NCBI RefSeq assembly: GCF_019285775.1
Contig: NZ_CP079105.1
Span: 992,001 to 1,056,000 of the forward strand
Source: Skermania piniformis
GTDB lineage: Bacteria > Actinomycetota > Actinomycetes > Mycobacteriales > Mycobacteriaceae
Direction: 5' to 3'
Length of the DNA: 64,000 nucleotides
The number at the start of each line of letters is the position of its first letter. The first letter of the stretch is position 1. The position numbers were made by a program, and so were the translations under genes. Of the stretch, positions 1 through 8,735 are shown in pieces. The notes beneath the pieces are model-generated. The model had not been told where the DNA came from. It did not search any database and was given only the letters and a program-made list of their open reading frames with translations.

Positions 1-1403
1 TCCTGCAGCCAGCGCAGCTGCCGGGGCGACAGGATATGCATGTACTCGACCCCGACGTGCCGGCAGTAGGCATCGCGCAGGATGGACAGCACGTCGCGCA
101 GCTTCATCCGCTCCTGGCCGTGGAAGCCGCCGACGTTGAACTCCCGATCCAGATCCCAGAGGGTGAGCCCGTGCTTGGTCACGTCCAGATCCGGATGCGA
201 CCGGAACTTGTCCTTGACCAGGCGTAGCGGATCGGTGTCGGCCATCAGGTGGCCCCGGTTGCGGTAGGCCTCGATGATCTCCAGTACCCGGCTGCTCTTG
301 TCCACCCCACGTTCGCGGATGTCCTTGTGCCAGCGGATCGGCTCGTACGGGACTCCCATCGTATGGAAGACCTCGTCGTAGAACTCGTCGCTGATCAGCA
401 GCTGATGCAGGGTGCGCAGGAAGTCACCGGACTCGGCGCCCTGGATGATCCGATGATCGTAGGTGGACGTCAGCGTCATCAGCTTGCCGACGCCGATATC
501 GGCGATCCGCTCGTCGCTGGCGCCCTGGAACTCTGCCGGATACTCCATCGCGCCGGCGCCGATGATCGCGCCCTGGCCGGGCATCAACCGGGGCACCGAG
601 TGCACGGTGCCGATCGTGCCCGGGTTGGTCAGCGAAATCGTCACCCCGGCGAAGTCCTCCGCGGTGAGCTTGCCGTTGCGGGCGCGCCGGACGATGTCCT
701 CGTAGGCGCTGTGGAACTGCGCGAAGTTCATCGACTCGGTGTTCTTGATCCCGGCCACCACCAGGGAGCGGCTGCCGTCCTTGCCCGGCAGGTCGATCGC
801 CAGGCCCAGGTTGGTGTGTTCCGGGGAGACCGCGTTCGGCTTGCCGTCGATGTCGGCGAAGTGCCGGTTCATGTTCGGGAACGCCTTGATCGCCTGGACG
901 ATGGCGTACCCCAGCATGTGGGTGAACGAGATCTTGCCGCCCCGGGTACGGGCCAGGTGATTGTTGACCACCGACCGGTTGTCGATCATCAGCTTGGCCG
1001 GGATGGCCCGTACGCTGGTCGCGGTCGGGATGGTGAGTGAGGCCGACATGTTCTTGGCCACTGCCGCCGCGGCGCCACGCAGCACCTTCGGGTCGTCGCC
1101 GGCGAGCACCGGTACATTCACGGTCGGCGCGGTAGGTGCCGGGGCCGGCGGTGTTTTCGAGGCCGGCGCTGCCTTCGGGGCTGGTGCGGGCGCTGCCTTC
1201 GGGGCCGGTGGCGGGTCGGCCGGTGCGGGCTCGGCGTCGGCGCGCGACGACGGTGTCCGCGCGGTTCCGGTGTCGTCCGGGGTGTAGTCGGTCAGAAATT
1301 CGTGCCAGCTCGCGTCGACCGACGACGGGTCGTCCTGGAACCGCTGGTACATCTCGTCGACCAACCATTGGTTCTGGCCGAACTGGGATCCGGAGCCGTT
1401 CAC
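1..1403 (-). CDS. kgd: Multifunctional 2-oxoglutarate decarboxylase/dehydrogenase, N-terminal part (cut by the window edge)
   Basis: This is the amino-terminal third of Kgd, the actinobacterial enzyme that joins an E2-like succinyltransferase domain to the thiamine-diphosphate E1 domain and works in the TCA cycle. The GTG start at 1403 gives [20 protein letters not shown], the typical Kgd beginning. An Ala/Pro/Lys-rich linker (about residues 50-85) follows, then the acyltransferase core with the catalytic motif YDHRIIQG around residue 317, then the start of the E1 region. There is no lipoyl domain, as known for this family. About 467 codons are visible and the frame is open at position 1. It begins 3 bases after the stop codon of the fused ABC exporter on the same strand, so the two may share a transcript. 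Confidence 0.95.
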   Translation of the reverse strand, partial: MNGSGSQFGQNQWLVDEMYQRFQDDPSSVDASWHEFLTDYTPDDTGTARTPSSRADAEPAPADPPPAPKAAPAPAPKAAPASKTPPAPAPTAPTVNVPVLAGDDPKVLRGAAAAVAKNMSASLTIPTATSVRAIPAKLMIDNRSVVNNHLARTRGGKISFTHMLGYAIVQAIKAFPNMNRHFADIDGKPNAVSPEHTNLGLAIDLPGKDGSRSLVVAGIKNTESMNFAQFHSAYEDIVRRARNGKLTAEDFAGVTISLTNPGTIGTVHSVPRLMPGQGAIIGAGAMEYPAEFQGASDERIADIGVGKLMTLTSTYDHRIIQGAESGDFLRTLHQLLISDEFYDEVFHTMGVPYEPIRWHKDIRERGVDKSSRVLEIIEAYRNRGHLMADTDPLRLVKDKFRSHPDLDVTKHGLTLWDLDREFNVGGFHGQERMKLRDVLSILRDAYCRHVGVEYMHILSPRQLRWLQ

Positions 1404-1406
1404 GGC

Positions 1407-4400
1407 CTACTCTCGCCTTCTGTCGTCGATGCCTACTGCTGTGGGGCCTGCTATGAGGCTAGTCCCGGCATCGAAGCCCCGACCAGGTGTGTGGTCCGGG
1501 CGTGTCCACGTGCCTACCGCCCATAGTCGGGCATACGGCCCGGCTGCGGTGAGTAATTGGTCATGCGATCCGGACTCGACCACCCGGCCGTTGTCGACGA
1601 CCACGATGCGGTCGGCGCGGGCTGCGGTGGCCAGGCGGTGCGCGACGATGACGGCGGTCCGACGGCCGGTGACGGTGCGGCTCGCGGTCAGCACGGATGC
1701 CTCGGTCGCCGGGTCGAGTGTCGCGGTCGCCTCGTCGAGCAGCAGCAGGTCCGGGTCGACGAGTTCGGCCCGAGCCAACGCCACCAGCTGCCGCTGCCCG
1801 GCCGACAGGCCCTGCCCGCGTTCACCGACCGGCTGGGCCAGCCCGGCCGGCAGCCGGGACAGTACGTCGAGCGCGCCGACCGCGGCCGCGGCGGCTTCGA
1901 TCTGCGCCGGTGTCGCATCCGGTCGGCCGAACGCGATATTGCTCGCCACATCGCCGGTGAACAGGTGCGCTTCCTGCGGTACCACGCCCAGTCGGGCCCG
2001 ATATTGCGCCAGCGGGAATCGCCGGATGTCGACGTCGTCCACCCGGACGCGGCCGGTGGTCGGGTCGTAGAACCGGGCGAGCAGCTTGACGATGGTCGAT
2101 TTGCCGGCACCGGTCCGGCCGACCAGAGCCACGGTCGACCCCGCCGGAACATCCAGATCGATACCGGCCAGTGCATCGACAGCCGCACCGGCGTAGCGGA
2201 AGTGCACCCGGTCCAGCCGGGCCGCACCGGTCAGCGACCCGGTGACGGTGACCGCATCGGCGGCGTCGACGGCTTCTTCGATCGAGCTGCGGGTGGCGAG
2301 CAATTCGGCGATTCGGCGCAGGCCGACCCGGGCTTGTTGGTAACCGTCGAACACCTGGGACAACTGCATCACCGGTCCGAACAGGAGCGTCAGATACAGG
2401 ATGAAGGCGACCAGGGTGCCCGCACTGGTCGTCCCGCTCGCCACCCGGTAGCCGCCCACCAAGACCACGGCGGCGGCCGCCAGATTGGACAGCAGCGTGA
2501 CCAGCGGGAAGTAGCCGGCGATCGCACGTTGCGCGCGCATTCGGGCGCGCAGATAGTCCATCGAGCGGGCGGCGAAACCGCGCGCCGCGAACTCCTCCCG
2601 CCGGTAGGCCTGCAGCGTACGCAGGCCGGCGACGTTTTCCTGGAAGTCGGCGTTGACGATCGATATCCGCTCCCGCGATGCGGTGTATGCGGCGACCGAC
2701 ACTCGGCGGAACAGCCAGGTGGCGGCTGCCAGCGGAGGGAGGGTGGCCAGCACCACCAGCGCGAGGGTGGCGTCGGTGGCCAGCAACGCTACGCTCACCC
2801 CGAGCACGGTCAACGCGCTGATCACGGCCACCGCCAGCCCGGTCTGGATGAACGTGGACAGGGCGTCCACGTCGGTGGTCATCCGGGTCATGATCCGACC
2901 GGACAGCTCCCGTTCGTAGTAGTCCAGGCCGAGCCGCTGCAAGTGGGCATAGCTGCGTACCCGCAGCCCGAACAGCACTCGCTCGCCGGTACGGGCGGTG
3001 ATCACCGTCGATGCTGCGCCGGCCGACCAGTCGACGACGGCCAACCCGAGGCCGAACCCGCCGGCGAGCCACAGCGCGCCGGCATCGCCGGCGAGGACAC
3101 CCGCGTCCACCGCGTGCCGCGCGATTGTCGGGTACGCAACGCTGATCAGCGCGTTGACCGCGAGGAGGGCGATCGCGCCGACCAGCAGTCCGCGCACCGG
3201 TCGGAGCAGTCCACTCGGCCGGAAGACCCGCCGGCCCCGGCGCAGCCGTGCGGTGTCGACCTTCGGTTGCTCGGTCGCAGGTGGCAGCCTCGCGACCCGC
3301 GCGGTGATCGTCGGTGTCGGTGCGAGACCGCTCAGCGCCGAGCCCGCCGAGCCCGCCGAGCCCGCCGGGCCGCCGAACCCGATCGCCGCCGGTGCGGTGC
3401 GGGTCGGCACGGCGCTCGGTGCGGCCGGCACGGCGTGCTCCGGTCCGGTCAGGCGCACCACCCGGTCGGCCCGGTCGAGCGTGGAGTCGCGATGCGATAT
3501 CAGAATCGTGGTCGGTGGTGCGGCGCCGGATCGGTCGGCGTCGCTGCGCAACGCGTCGAAGATCGCCGCTTCGGTTTCGGTGTCCAGGGCCGAGGTCGCG
3601 TCGTCGAGGACCAGGATGCGCGGCCGCAGCAGCAACGCGCGGGCCAGCGCGATCCGTTGCCGCTGCCCACCGGACAGGGTGAGCCCGCGCTCACCGACCA
3701 CCGTGTCGAAGCCGTCGGGGAGTTCGGCCACGAATCGGTCGACGGCAGCGATCGCCGCCACCCGGGCGATCTCGTCGGCGCCGGCGTCCGGCCGGCCGAG
3801 CGCAATATTCGTGGTGATGGTGTCCGACAGCAGGAACGGGTCGTCGGACACGAACCCGATCGCGCCGCGCAGATCGTCGGCCTGCAGGTCGGCGAGATCG
3901 ATCCGACGATCGCCGCTGCGCAGGGCGACGGTGCCGGAGTCGGGCCGGTAGAACCGTTCCACCAGCAGTGCGAGCGCCGTCTTGCCGGACCCGGCCGGAC
4001 CGACCAGGGCCACCGTCTCGCCCGGTGCGACCCGCAGGTCCAGGTCGGTCAGCACCGGCTGGTCCGGGTCGAAACCGAAGCACACCCGGTCGAATTCGAC
4101 GCCGAGCGGTCCGGCGGGCAGTGGTACCGGCCGGGCCGGGTCGCGGGTCCGGGGTTCGGTGTCGATGACCTGGTAGACCCGCTCGATTCCGGCCCGGGCC
4201 AGCTGAGCGGTGATGATCAGGCTGGACAACAGTCGTACCGTGGCGGCCATCGTCGACACGTAGGCGGCGAATGCGACGAAGGTGCCGATGCTGATCGAAC
4301 CGCGCAGTGCCAATCCGCCGCCGGCGACGATCACCCCGAGCAGGCCCACCATCGGCAACGTGGCCAGGCTGGGCGCGAACCGCGCATTCAGCCGGGCCGC

Positions 4401-5147
4401 GCGCATCCGCTCGGCGTACAGATCGCGACCGAGGTCCGCCAGCCGGTCGACCATCCGGTCCTCCTGGCCGAAGCCCTTCACCACCCGGACCCCGGTCACG
4501 GTCTCCTCGACGTGTTGGGCCAGGTCGGCGGCGCGTTGCTGAGCCGACCAGGTCGCCGCGAACAACCGGGGCCGAACGCGGTACACCACCAGCCCGATCA
4601 GGGGCAGCACCAACAGCGCCACCGCGGTGAGCGGTGGCGACAGCACCGTCATCACCACCAGGGCGAGCGCGAATTGCACCGCGGCGCCGCACGCCAGCGG
4701 GACCATCGCGAGCAGGCCCTGGACCAGCTGAAGATCGCTGATCGAGCGCGACACCACCTGGCCGGTACGCATCCCGTCCTGTTGCGGGCCGTCCATCCGG
4801 TGGACCGCGGCGAGCAACGCCGTTCGCAGATCGTGCTGGACCCGGAGCGAGAGCAGCGCCGCCAGATAGCGGCGACCGAAGGTGAGGCCGAACAGTGCGA
4901 GCGCGAGCAGCACCAGCGTCCCGGCGATGCCGGGTAGCAGGTTCGGCGTGCCGCCGGTCGCCGCATCGATCGCCCGCTTGGTCAACAGCGGGCCGGCGGT
5001 GTCCAGCAGCGCGATGACCACCGAGACGGCCGCTGCCCCGCACAACGTCGCAGGGTGTCGCCGGCATTGCGCGAACAGTCGGCGGATCCAGCCGGACGGT
5101 ACGGTGCCGGATCCGCGATCGTCGGGTGCGGGAATGTCGGGTGCCAT
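1407..5147 (-). CDS. Fused ABC exporter (TMD-NBD-TMD-NBD), about 1246 aa
   Basis: A full-length multidrug- or lipid-type ABC exporter in one chain: membrane domain 1 (about 20-310), nucleotide-binding domain 1 (about 350-590), a Gly/Ser/Ala-Pro linker, membrane domain 2 (about 660-940) and nucleotide-binding domain 2 (about 970-1210). NBD1 has Walker A GPAGSGKT, signature LSGGQRQR and Walker B VLDDATSALD, where Asp stands in for the catalytic Glu. NBD2 has GRTGAGKST, LSAGQRQL and the canonical LLDEATATLD. This asymmetry is typical of heterodimeric-type exporters with one weak ATP site. The ATG at 5147 was preferred to an upstream in-frame start because it begins a normal cytosolic tail (MAPDIPAPDD). 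Substrate unknown. It is followed after 3 bases by kgd. Confidence 0.93.
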   Translation of the reverse strand: MAPDIPAPDDRGSGTVPSGWIRRLFAQCRRHPATLCGAAAVSVVIALLDTAGPLLTKRAIDAATGGTPNLLPGIAGTLVLLALALFGLTFGRRYLAALLSLRVQHDLRTALLAAVHRMDGPQQDGMRTGQVVSRSISDLQLVQGLLAMVPLACGAAVQFALALVVMTVLSPPLTAVALLVLPLIGLVVYRVRPRLFAATWSAQQRAADLAQHVEETVTGVRVVKGFGQEDRMVDRLADLGRDLYAERMRAARLNARFAPSLATLPMVGLLGVIVAGGGLALRGSISIGTFVAFAAYVSTMAATVRLLSSLIITAQLARAGIERVYQVIDTEPRTRDPARPVPLPAGPLGVEFDRVCFGFDPDQPVLTDLDLRVAPGETVALVGPAGSGKTALALLVERFYRPDSGTVALRSGDRRIDLADLQADDLRGAIGFVSDDPFLLSDTITTNIALGRPDAGADEIARVAAIAAVDRFVAELPDGFDTVVGERGLTLSGGQRQRIALARALLLRPRILVLDDATSALDTETEAAIFDALRSDADRSGAAPPTTILISHRDSTLDRADRVVRLTGPEHAVPAAPSAVPTRTAPAAIGFGGPAGSAGSAGSALSGLAPTPTITARVARLPPATEQPKVDTARLRRGRRVFRPSGLLRPVRGLLVGAIALLAVNALISVAYPTIARHAVDAGVLAGDAGALWLAGGFGLGLAVVDWSAGAASTVITARTGERVLFGLRVRSYAHLQRLGLDYYERELSGRIMTRMTTDVDALSTFIQTGLAVAVISALTVLGVSVALLATDATLALVVLATLPPLAAATWLFRRVSVAAYTASRERISIVNADFQENVAGLRTLQAYRREEFAARGFAARSMDYLRARMRAQRAIAGYFPLVTLLSNLAAAAVVLVGGYRVASGTTSAGTLVAFILYLTLLFGPVMQLSQVFDGYQQARVGLRRIAELLATRSSIEEAVDAADAVTVTGSLTGAARLDRVHFRYAGAAVDALAGIDLDVPAGSTVALVGRTGAGKSTIVKLLARFYDPTTGRVRVDDVDIRRFPLAQYRARLGVVPQEAHLFTGDVASNIAFGRPDATPAQIEAAAAAVGALDVLSRLPAGLAQPVGERGQGLSAGQRQLVALARAELVDPDLLLLDEATATLDPATEASVLTASRTVTGRRTAVIVAHRLATAARADRIVVVDNGRVVESGSHDQLLTAAGPYARLWAVGTWTRPDHTPGRGFDAGTSLIAGPTAVGIDDRRRE

Positions 5148-5202
5148 CGTCGGCCACGGTAGCGCGGGCCACCGACCGAATCGGTCCACGCGGATCCGCC
5201 GC

Positions 5203-5208
5203 TATTCT
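5203..5208 (+). promoter_or_regulatory. -10 element TATTCT for a leaderless DUF202 transcript
   Basis: TATTCT lies 6 bases before the GTG at 5215 and no Shine-Dalgarno sequence is visible. Transcription would start at or next to the start codon. Confidence 0.55.
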
Positions 5209-5214
5209 GGTCGG

Positions 5215-5592
5215 GTGCGGGACTCCTCCGATCGCTGGCCGCGGTGGGTGTACGGGGTAGGCGAGGAGCCGGATGCGCGATTTTCCCTGGCGAACGAACG
5301 GACCTTCCTGGCATGGATTCGTACCGGGCTGGCCCTGATCGGTGCCGGGGTTGCGCTCATCGCGGTCGGTACGTTGTCGGCCGAGCATGAACCCGCCGCC
5401 GCGCTCGCCGCCGGGTTGCTGATCGCCGGTGGTATCGGCTGTGGGGTGACCGGATTCGTGCGGTGGGCGGGTAACGAACGCCGGCTACGGCTACGGGCGC
5501 CGTTACCGGCGTCGGTGATGATGCCGGTTCTTGTCGCGGTACTCGTGTCGGTCGGCCTCACCGCGCTGTTCTTCGCGCTGCCGGGAGGGTGA
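5215..5592 (+). CDS. DUF202 (YidH-type) small membrane protein
   Basis: A 125-residue protein of the DUF202/YidH family. The family signature is present: DARFSLANERTFLAWIRTGLAL near residues 20-40, followed by three hydrophobic helices. The biochemical role of the family is unknown. The GTG start at 5215 is supported by the -10-like TATTCT 6 bases upstream. A second DUF202 gene follows immediately, the same tandem arrangement as in mycobacteria (from memory Rv2272/Rv2273). Divergent from the fused ABC exporter with 67 bases between the starts. Confidence 0.85.
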   Translation: MRDSSDRWPRWVYGVGEEPDARFSLANERTFLAWIRTGLALIGAGVALIAVGTLSAEHEPAAALAAGLLIAGGIGCGVTGFVRWAGNERRLRLRAPLPASVMMPVLVAVLVSVGLTALFFALPGG

Positions 5593-5593
5593 C

Positions 5594-5923
5594 CTGGACG
5601 GCATCGAACGCCCCGGCGCGGCGCTCGAGCGCACCGAACTGGCTTGGGAAAGAACGGCATTCGCGACAACTGTGCTGACGATCGTGATCCTGCGGCTGCT
5701 CGCCTCGCGGCATCCAGCGCTGGCGATCGCATTGTTCGGCTGCGCGGTGCCGATCGGTGGTTGCCTGGTGGCGATAGCGATCGCACGGCGTCGTCGGGCT
5801 CGGGCCCGACGATCACGGTGGGCCGACGACGGCCGATTGTTCGCAGCACTGGTGCTGCACCTGGTGGTCGCCGGCGTCGCCGCCGCGGCGTTGGTCGGCG
5901 CCCTCGTTCACGGCGCCGGATGA
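5594..5923 (+). CDS. Second DUF202 membrane protein, start codon uncertain
   Basis: Downstream partner of the first DUF202 protein, with the shortened signature LERTELAWERTAFATT and three predicted membrane helices. No ATG or GTG exists at a sensible place in this frame. The only standard start, TTG at 5531, would give 130 residues and a 62-base overlap with the first gene. A CTG at 5594 lies directly after the preceding stop, has a GGGAGG ribosome-binding sequence 5 bases upstream, and gives 109 residues, a normal length for the family. CTG is proposed here, with TTG 5531 as the alternative. Function unknown. Confidence 0.65.
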   Translation: MDGIERPGAALERTELAWERTAFATTVLTIVILRLLASRHPALAIALFGCAVPIGGCLVAIAIARRRRARARRSRWADDGRLFAALVLHLVVAGVAAAALVGALVHGAG

Positions 5924-5928
5924 CCCAT

Positions 5929-6699
5929 TCAGTTCAGATCACGGCTGCGGTTGCGATACCACGCCGTCGCGACGACGGCGGCGGTCCAGCCGACGACGAG
6001 CAGCGGCGCCGCCGGCCAGCCGGGCATCGGCCCGACCTCGTGGACGGTTCCGGCGACGATCGTGCCGAGCGCGGCGAAACAGGGCAGCACCGAACCGAAC
6101 TCGGTCCAGCCGACGGCCGCGGCCAGCGCGGACGCGGCGAGCTCGCCGAGTGGGCACCAGGTGAGCAGGACGATCACGGCGACCAGCGGTGAACCGAGCA
6201 GCAAACCCAGTCCGGTGCCGATCAGACCCCAGCAGGCGGCCGCCGTGGTCCCGGCCAGCGCTACCGCGGCGAGCTGCCAGGAGGGGCCGACGCCGCCGTC
6301 GGCGAAACCGAGCAGGACGATCGCACCGAACACTCCGGTCGAGACCCCGTAGACCGCGCCCAACGCCGCGCCGACCAGAAACTTCGCTGCGAGGAGCCGG
6401 TCCCGGTCGGGGTCGGCCAGCAGGGTCGAGGTCAGCGTCCCGTATCGGACGTCGCCGCCGGCGAGCGTCGCGGTGACCACTGCTGCGGCCAGGCAAGCAC
6501 AGCCGAATGCCACGTAATAGCCGAGCGCCGCTCGCCCGAGCAGCAGATTTCCGTTCGGTTCGGTATTCAGCCTGGCCACGACCGTGCCGCCGAAACAGGC
6601 CACCGAGCCGACGAGCAGCTGCACGATGAGCAGTCGAACGCCGAGTCGCAACCCGAACAGGCGGACCAGCTCGGCGCGGACGGCGGATTCGGTCAGCAT
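5929..6699 (-). CDS. ABC-2-type membrane permease
   Basis: A 256-residue integral membrane protein with about six hydrophobic segments and a soluble N-terminal start (MLTESAVRAELVRLFGLRLG), typical of ABC-2-type permeases that pair with a separate ATPase. A cytosolic loop with RYGTLTSTLLADPDRDRLLAAK between the second and third segments resembles the coupling region of such permeases. The ATG at 6699 overlaps the end of the upstream ATPase gene by 7 bases, so translation is probably coupled. Substrate unknown. The partner ATPase lacks catalytic residues (see that entry), so the pair may not be an active pump. Confidence 0.8.
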   Translation of the reverse strand: MLTESAVRAELVRLFGLRLGVRLLIVQLLVGSVACFGGTVVARLNTEPNGNLLLGRAALGYYVAFGCACLAAAVVTATLAGGDVRYGTLTSTLLADPDRDRLLAAKFLVGAALGAVYGVSTGVFGAIVLLGFADGGVGPSWQLAAVALAGTTAAACWGLIGTGLGLLLGSPLVAVIVLLTWCPLGELAASALAAAVGWTEFGSVLPCFAALGTIVAGTVHEVGPMPGWPAAPLLVVGWTAAVVATAWYRNRSRDLN

Positions 6700-7601
6700 C
6701 GGACACCGGACCTGATCAGTCCGCTGCAGACCTGGTCCAGGTCGGTCGGTGCCGGCACCATCGAGTGGAGTGCGACGGCGGCCGATGCAGCGATCACAGC
6801 GACCTGTCCCGGTTGCGCGCCGGCGACGGCCAGTCGGCCGTCGGGTGCCACCACCGCATCCGGCAGTGCTTGCGCCGCCAGCGCAGTGGCCAGCCGGGCC
6901 GGGTCCGAACTCGCCACCATGATCCGGTCCGGATGGGTCCGGCGGAGCTGGACGATCGGCGCCCGGTACACGCAGATACCGCCGTTCAGCAGTACCAATC
7001 GGTCCGGCAGCGGCCCGAGCTCGTGCAGGGTCGAGCCGGTGAGCAGGACCGTTCCCCCGGCTGCGGCGAACTCACGCAGGTGGCCGGTGAGCCAGGCCAA
7101 CCCGGCCGGATCGAATCGGCGAGCGGGGGAGTCGAGCACCAGCACGCCGGGGTCGCCGAGCAGTGCGGCGGCGAGGTCGAGTCGGGCGGCAAGTTCCGGC
7201 GGCAGGTTTCGGGCCGGCCGGTCCGCGACGGCGCCGAGTCCGGTCAGCGTGAGCACATCGCCGATCCGACGTGGGTCGACGCCGCCGGCGGTGGTCAGGA
7301 TCCGCAGGTGATCGCGGGGGCTGCGGGCCGGGTGGATGCACGGTCGGTCCAGGACCGCACCCACCCGCAGCAACGGGCGATCGAGTTCGTGGTATCGCCG
7401 ACCGCCGATCTCGGCGGTGCCGGAGGTCGGCTCCACCAGGCCGAGCAGCATCCGCAGAATCGGCGTGCTACCGCAACCGGGTGGGCCGACCAGCGCGGTG
7501 ACCGCGCCGGGAACGGCGTCGAAGTCGACCCCATCTACCACGGCAGTCGTGCCCGCGTGCTTGGTCAGCCCGCGCACCCGTATCGACAGGCCAGTGTTCA
7601 C
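6693..7601 (-). CDS. ABC ATPase-like protein with all catalytic motifs degenerate
   Basis: The 302-residue fold is clearly that of an ABC ATPase of the ABC-2 exporter type, but the motifs are eroded. Walker A reads GPPGCGSTP, with Ser45 in place of the nucleotide-binding Lys. The signature LSGGQ is replaced by LPPEL at 133-137. Walker B keeps Asp157 but Ser158 replaces the catalytic Glu. The switch His is replaced in TGSTLHE near 190. The frame is intact and codon use looks like the neighbours, so this is not a recent pseudogene. It may bind nucleotide weakly, act as a structural subunit, or need another ATPase. It is coupled by a 7-base overlap to the permease at 5929-6699. The GTG start is preceded by TAGGGT at 7609-7614. 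Confidence 0.8.
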   Translation of the reverse strand: MNTGLSIRVRGLTKHAGTTAVVDGVDFDAVPGAVTALVGPPGCGSTPILRMLLGLVEPTSGTAEIGGRRYHELDRPLLRVGAVLDRPCIHPARSPRDHLRILTTAGGVDPRRIGDVLTLTGLGAVADRPARNLPPELAARLDLAAALLGDPGVLVLDSPARRFDPAGLAWLTGHLREFAAAGGTVLLTGSTLHELGPLPDRLVLLNGGICVYRAPIVQLRRTHPDRIMVASSDPARLATALAAQALPDAVVAPDGRLAVAGAQPGQVAVIAASAAVALHSMVPAPTDLDQVCSGLIRSGVRC

Positions 7602-7608
7602 GTCACCG

Positions 7609-7614
7609 ACCCTA
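7609..7614 (-). promoter_or_regulatory. -10 element TAGGGT for the degenerate ABC operon
   Basis: On the minus strand TAGGGT is 7 bases before the GTG at 7601, without a Shine-Dalgarno sequence. A leaderless transcript of the ATPase-permease pair is likely. Confidence 0.5.
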
Positions 7615-7659
7615 GCGTCTCGTGCCGAGCGGGCGGGTGTGGCAGCAAAGGGGCGGTGG

Positions 7660-8403
7660 TCAGACCTTTCGTGCGGGGTCGAGCTGACCCTGCGGCTCCG
7701 CGTCGATCACGACCGGCGCCGACCAGGTGGCCGGTGCCGGACCGAAGGCCTTACGGGCGTTGTTGACCACCTGCTTGCCGATCGCTCGGTTACCGATGCC
7801 GCCGATCACGGCGCCGATGCCGGCCGGAATGATCTTGCCGAACATCAGGAGGCTGCGCCGGGTGATGTAGCGGATGACGAAGCGCTTGAGCAGCGAGTCG
7901 TTCATCCCGGACAAGCCGGGGATATTGCCGGCCAACATGGTGCTGGCCCAGTTCTTGGAGCTCCGCCCGACCGTGCGCTGCACGATCTGCATCCCGGTAT
8001 CGCCCAGCGCCACGGCGAGCACCAGTGCGCGCCGCCGTTCGTTGTCGGCCGGGTCGATCCCGTGGACGTGGGCGACCGCGAGCGTCAGCAGGGCGGATGC
8101 TTCGAGAAAGAAAATTCCTTCGGCGGCAGCGGCGCCGATCGCGGTCACCGTGCCGATCCCGGGCACCGCGGCGGCGGCACCGACCGCGCCGCCGCTGCCG
8201 GTGACGGCGAGCAGAAAGTGGTCTTCCAGGCGTTCGATGAGCTCGGCGGGACTGTCGTCGGGGTTGTCGGCACGGACTTTGTCGACGTACTTGATCACCG
8301 CCGGCGCCTGCAATCGGCTGGCGTTGTCCAGTAGCGAGACGATGCCCTTCTCGATCCTGCTGCGCTCCGGCTCGTTACGGCCCGGCATGATTTGGTCCGG
8401 CAT
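7660..8403 (-). CDS. EcsC-like protein of unknown function
   Basis: A 247-residue protein that resembles the EcsC family: a Gly/Ala-rich hydrophobic centre (VPGIGTVTAIGAAAAEG near 80-95), a second hydrophobic part with PAGIGAVIGGIGNRAIGKQV near 205-225, and a polar N-terminus. The role of these proteins is not known; they are thought to associate with membranes. The ATG at 8403 was chosen because AAAGGG lies 9 bases upstream and because longer frames would start in low-complexity Arg-rich translation. Monocistronic; divergent from the MFS exporter. Confidence 0.75.
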   Translation of the reverse strand: MPDQIMPGRNEPERSRIEKGIVSLLDNASRLQAPAVIKYVDKVRADNPDDSPAELIERLEDHFLLAVTGSGGAVGAAAAVPGIGTVTAIGAAAAEGIFFLEASALLTLAVAHVHGIDPADNERRRALVLAVALGDTGMQIVQRTVGRSSKNWASTMLAGNIPGLSGMNDSLLKRFVIRYITRRSLLMFGKIIPAGIGAVIGGIGNRAIGKQVVNNARKAFGPAPATWSAPVVIDAEPQGQLDPARKV

Positions 8404-8735
8404 GAGGCTGCGCCCTTTCGTCTGCTGGCACCAGAACACTATGCCAACGTGCGGTTCGGCCTGGTTTGTTCCGTTGCGCCGGGCTACCGGCACGATCCGG
8501 CCCAGCGGCGAGTTTCGGTACCTACGTCGGCGCGCAGTTGTTTCGTCGGGTTGCCGGGCGATCATCTGCGCCGTATGTTCCATCGGGACTCTTCGGCCCG
8601 GAAAAGCGTTCCAGGCTGGGCTGATCGAGATCCTGGAACGGCCGGCCGGCGGGTAACCGATCCTCCCGGTCGGGACCGAACCTGGCGTGCCGGACCGGCT
8701 GCGCCGCCGACAGCCGAACCGGAAAGGCGTCGCTC
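8404..8735. other. 332-base divergent intergenic region
   Basis: No convincing coding sequence was seen. It must hold the promoters of the EcsC-like gene (leftward) and of the MFS exporter (rightward). The only structure I can point to is the inverted repeat at 8607-8640. Confidence 0.6.
8607..8640. promoter_or_regulatory. 9-base inverted repeat upstream of the MFS exporter
   Basis: CGTTCCAGG at 8607-8615 and CCTGGAACG at 8632-8640 are exact inverted copies separated by 16 bases, ending 95 bases before the exporter start. It could be an operator for a regulator of the exporter. Such arms arise by chance about once or twice in this much intergenic GC-rich DNA, so the call is weak. Confidence 0.3.

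Noticed and set aside
1-1403. Truncated kgd as a pseudogene
   Set aside because: The frame is open to position 1 and all expected motifs are intact; it is cut only by the window edge.
1557-4937. Open frame of more than 1100 codons on the plus strand
   Set aside because: It is the antisense shadow of the fused ABC exporter; the translation is rich in Arg, Gly, Gln and His and has no domain, while the minus strand has full ABC motifs.
7874-8656. 260-codon plus-strand frame opposite to the EcsC-like gene
   Set aside because: Ser/Arg/Pro-rich translation without pattern; the minus-strand protein has a clear family profile and a ribosome-binding site.
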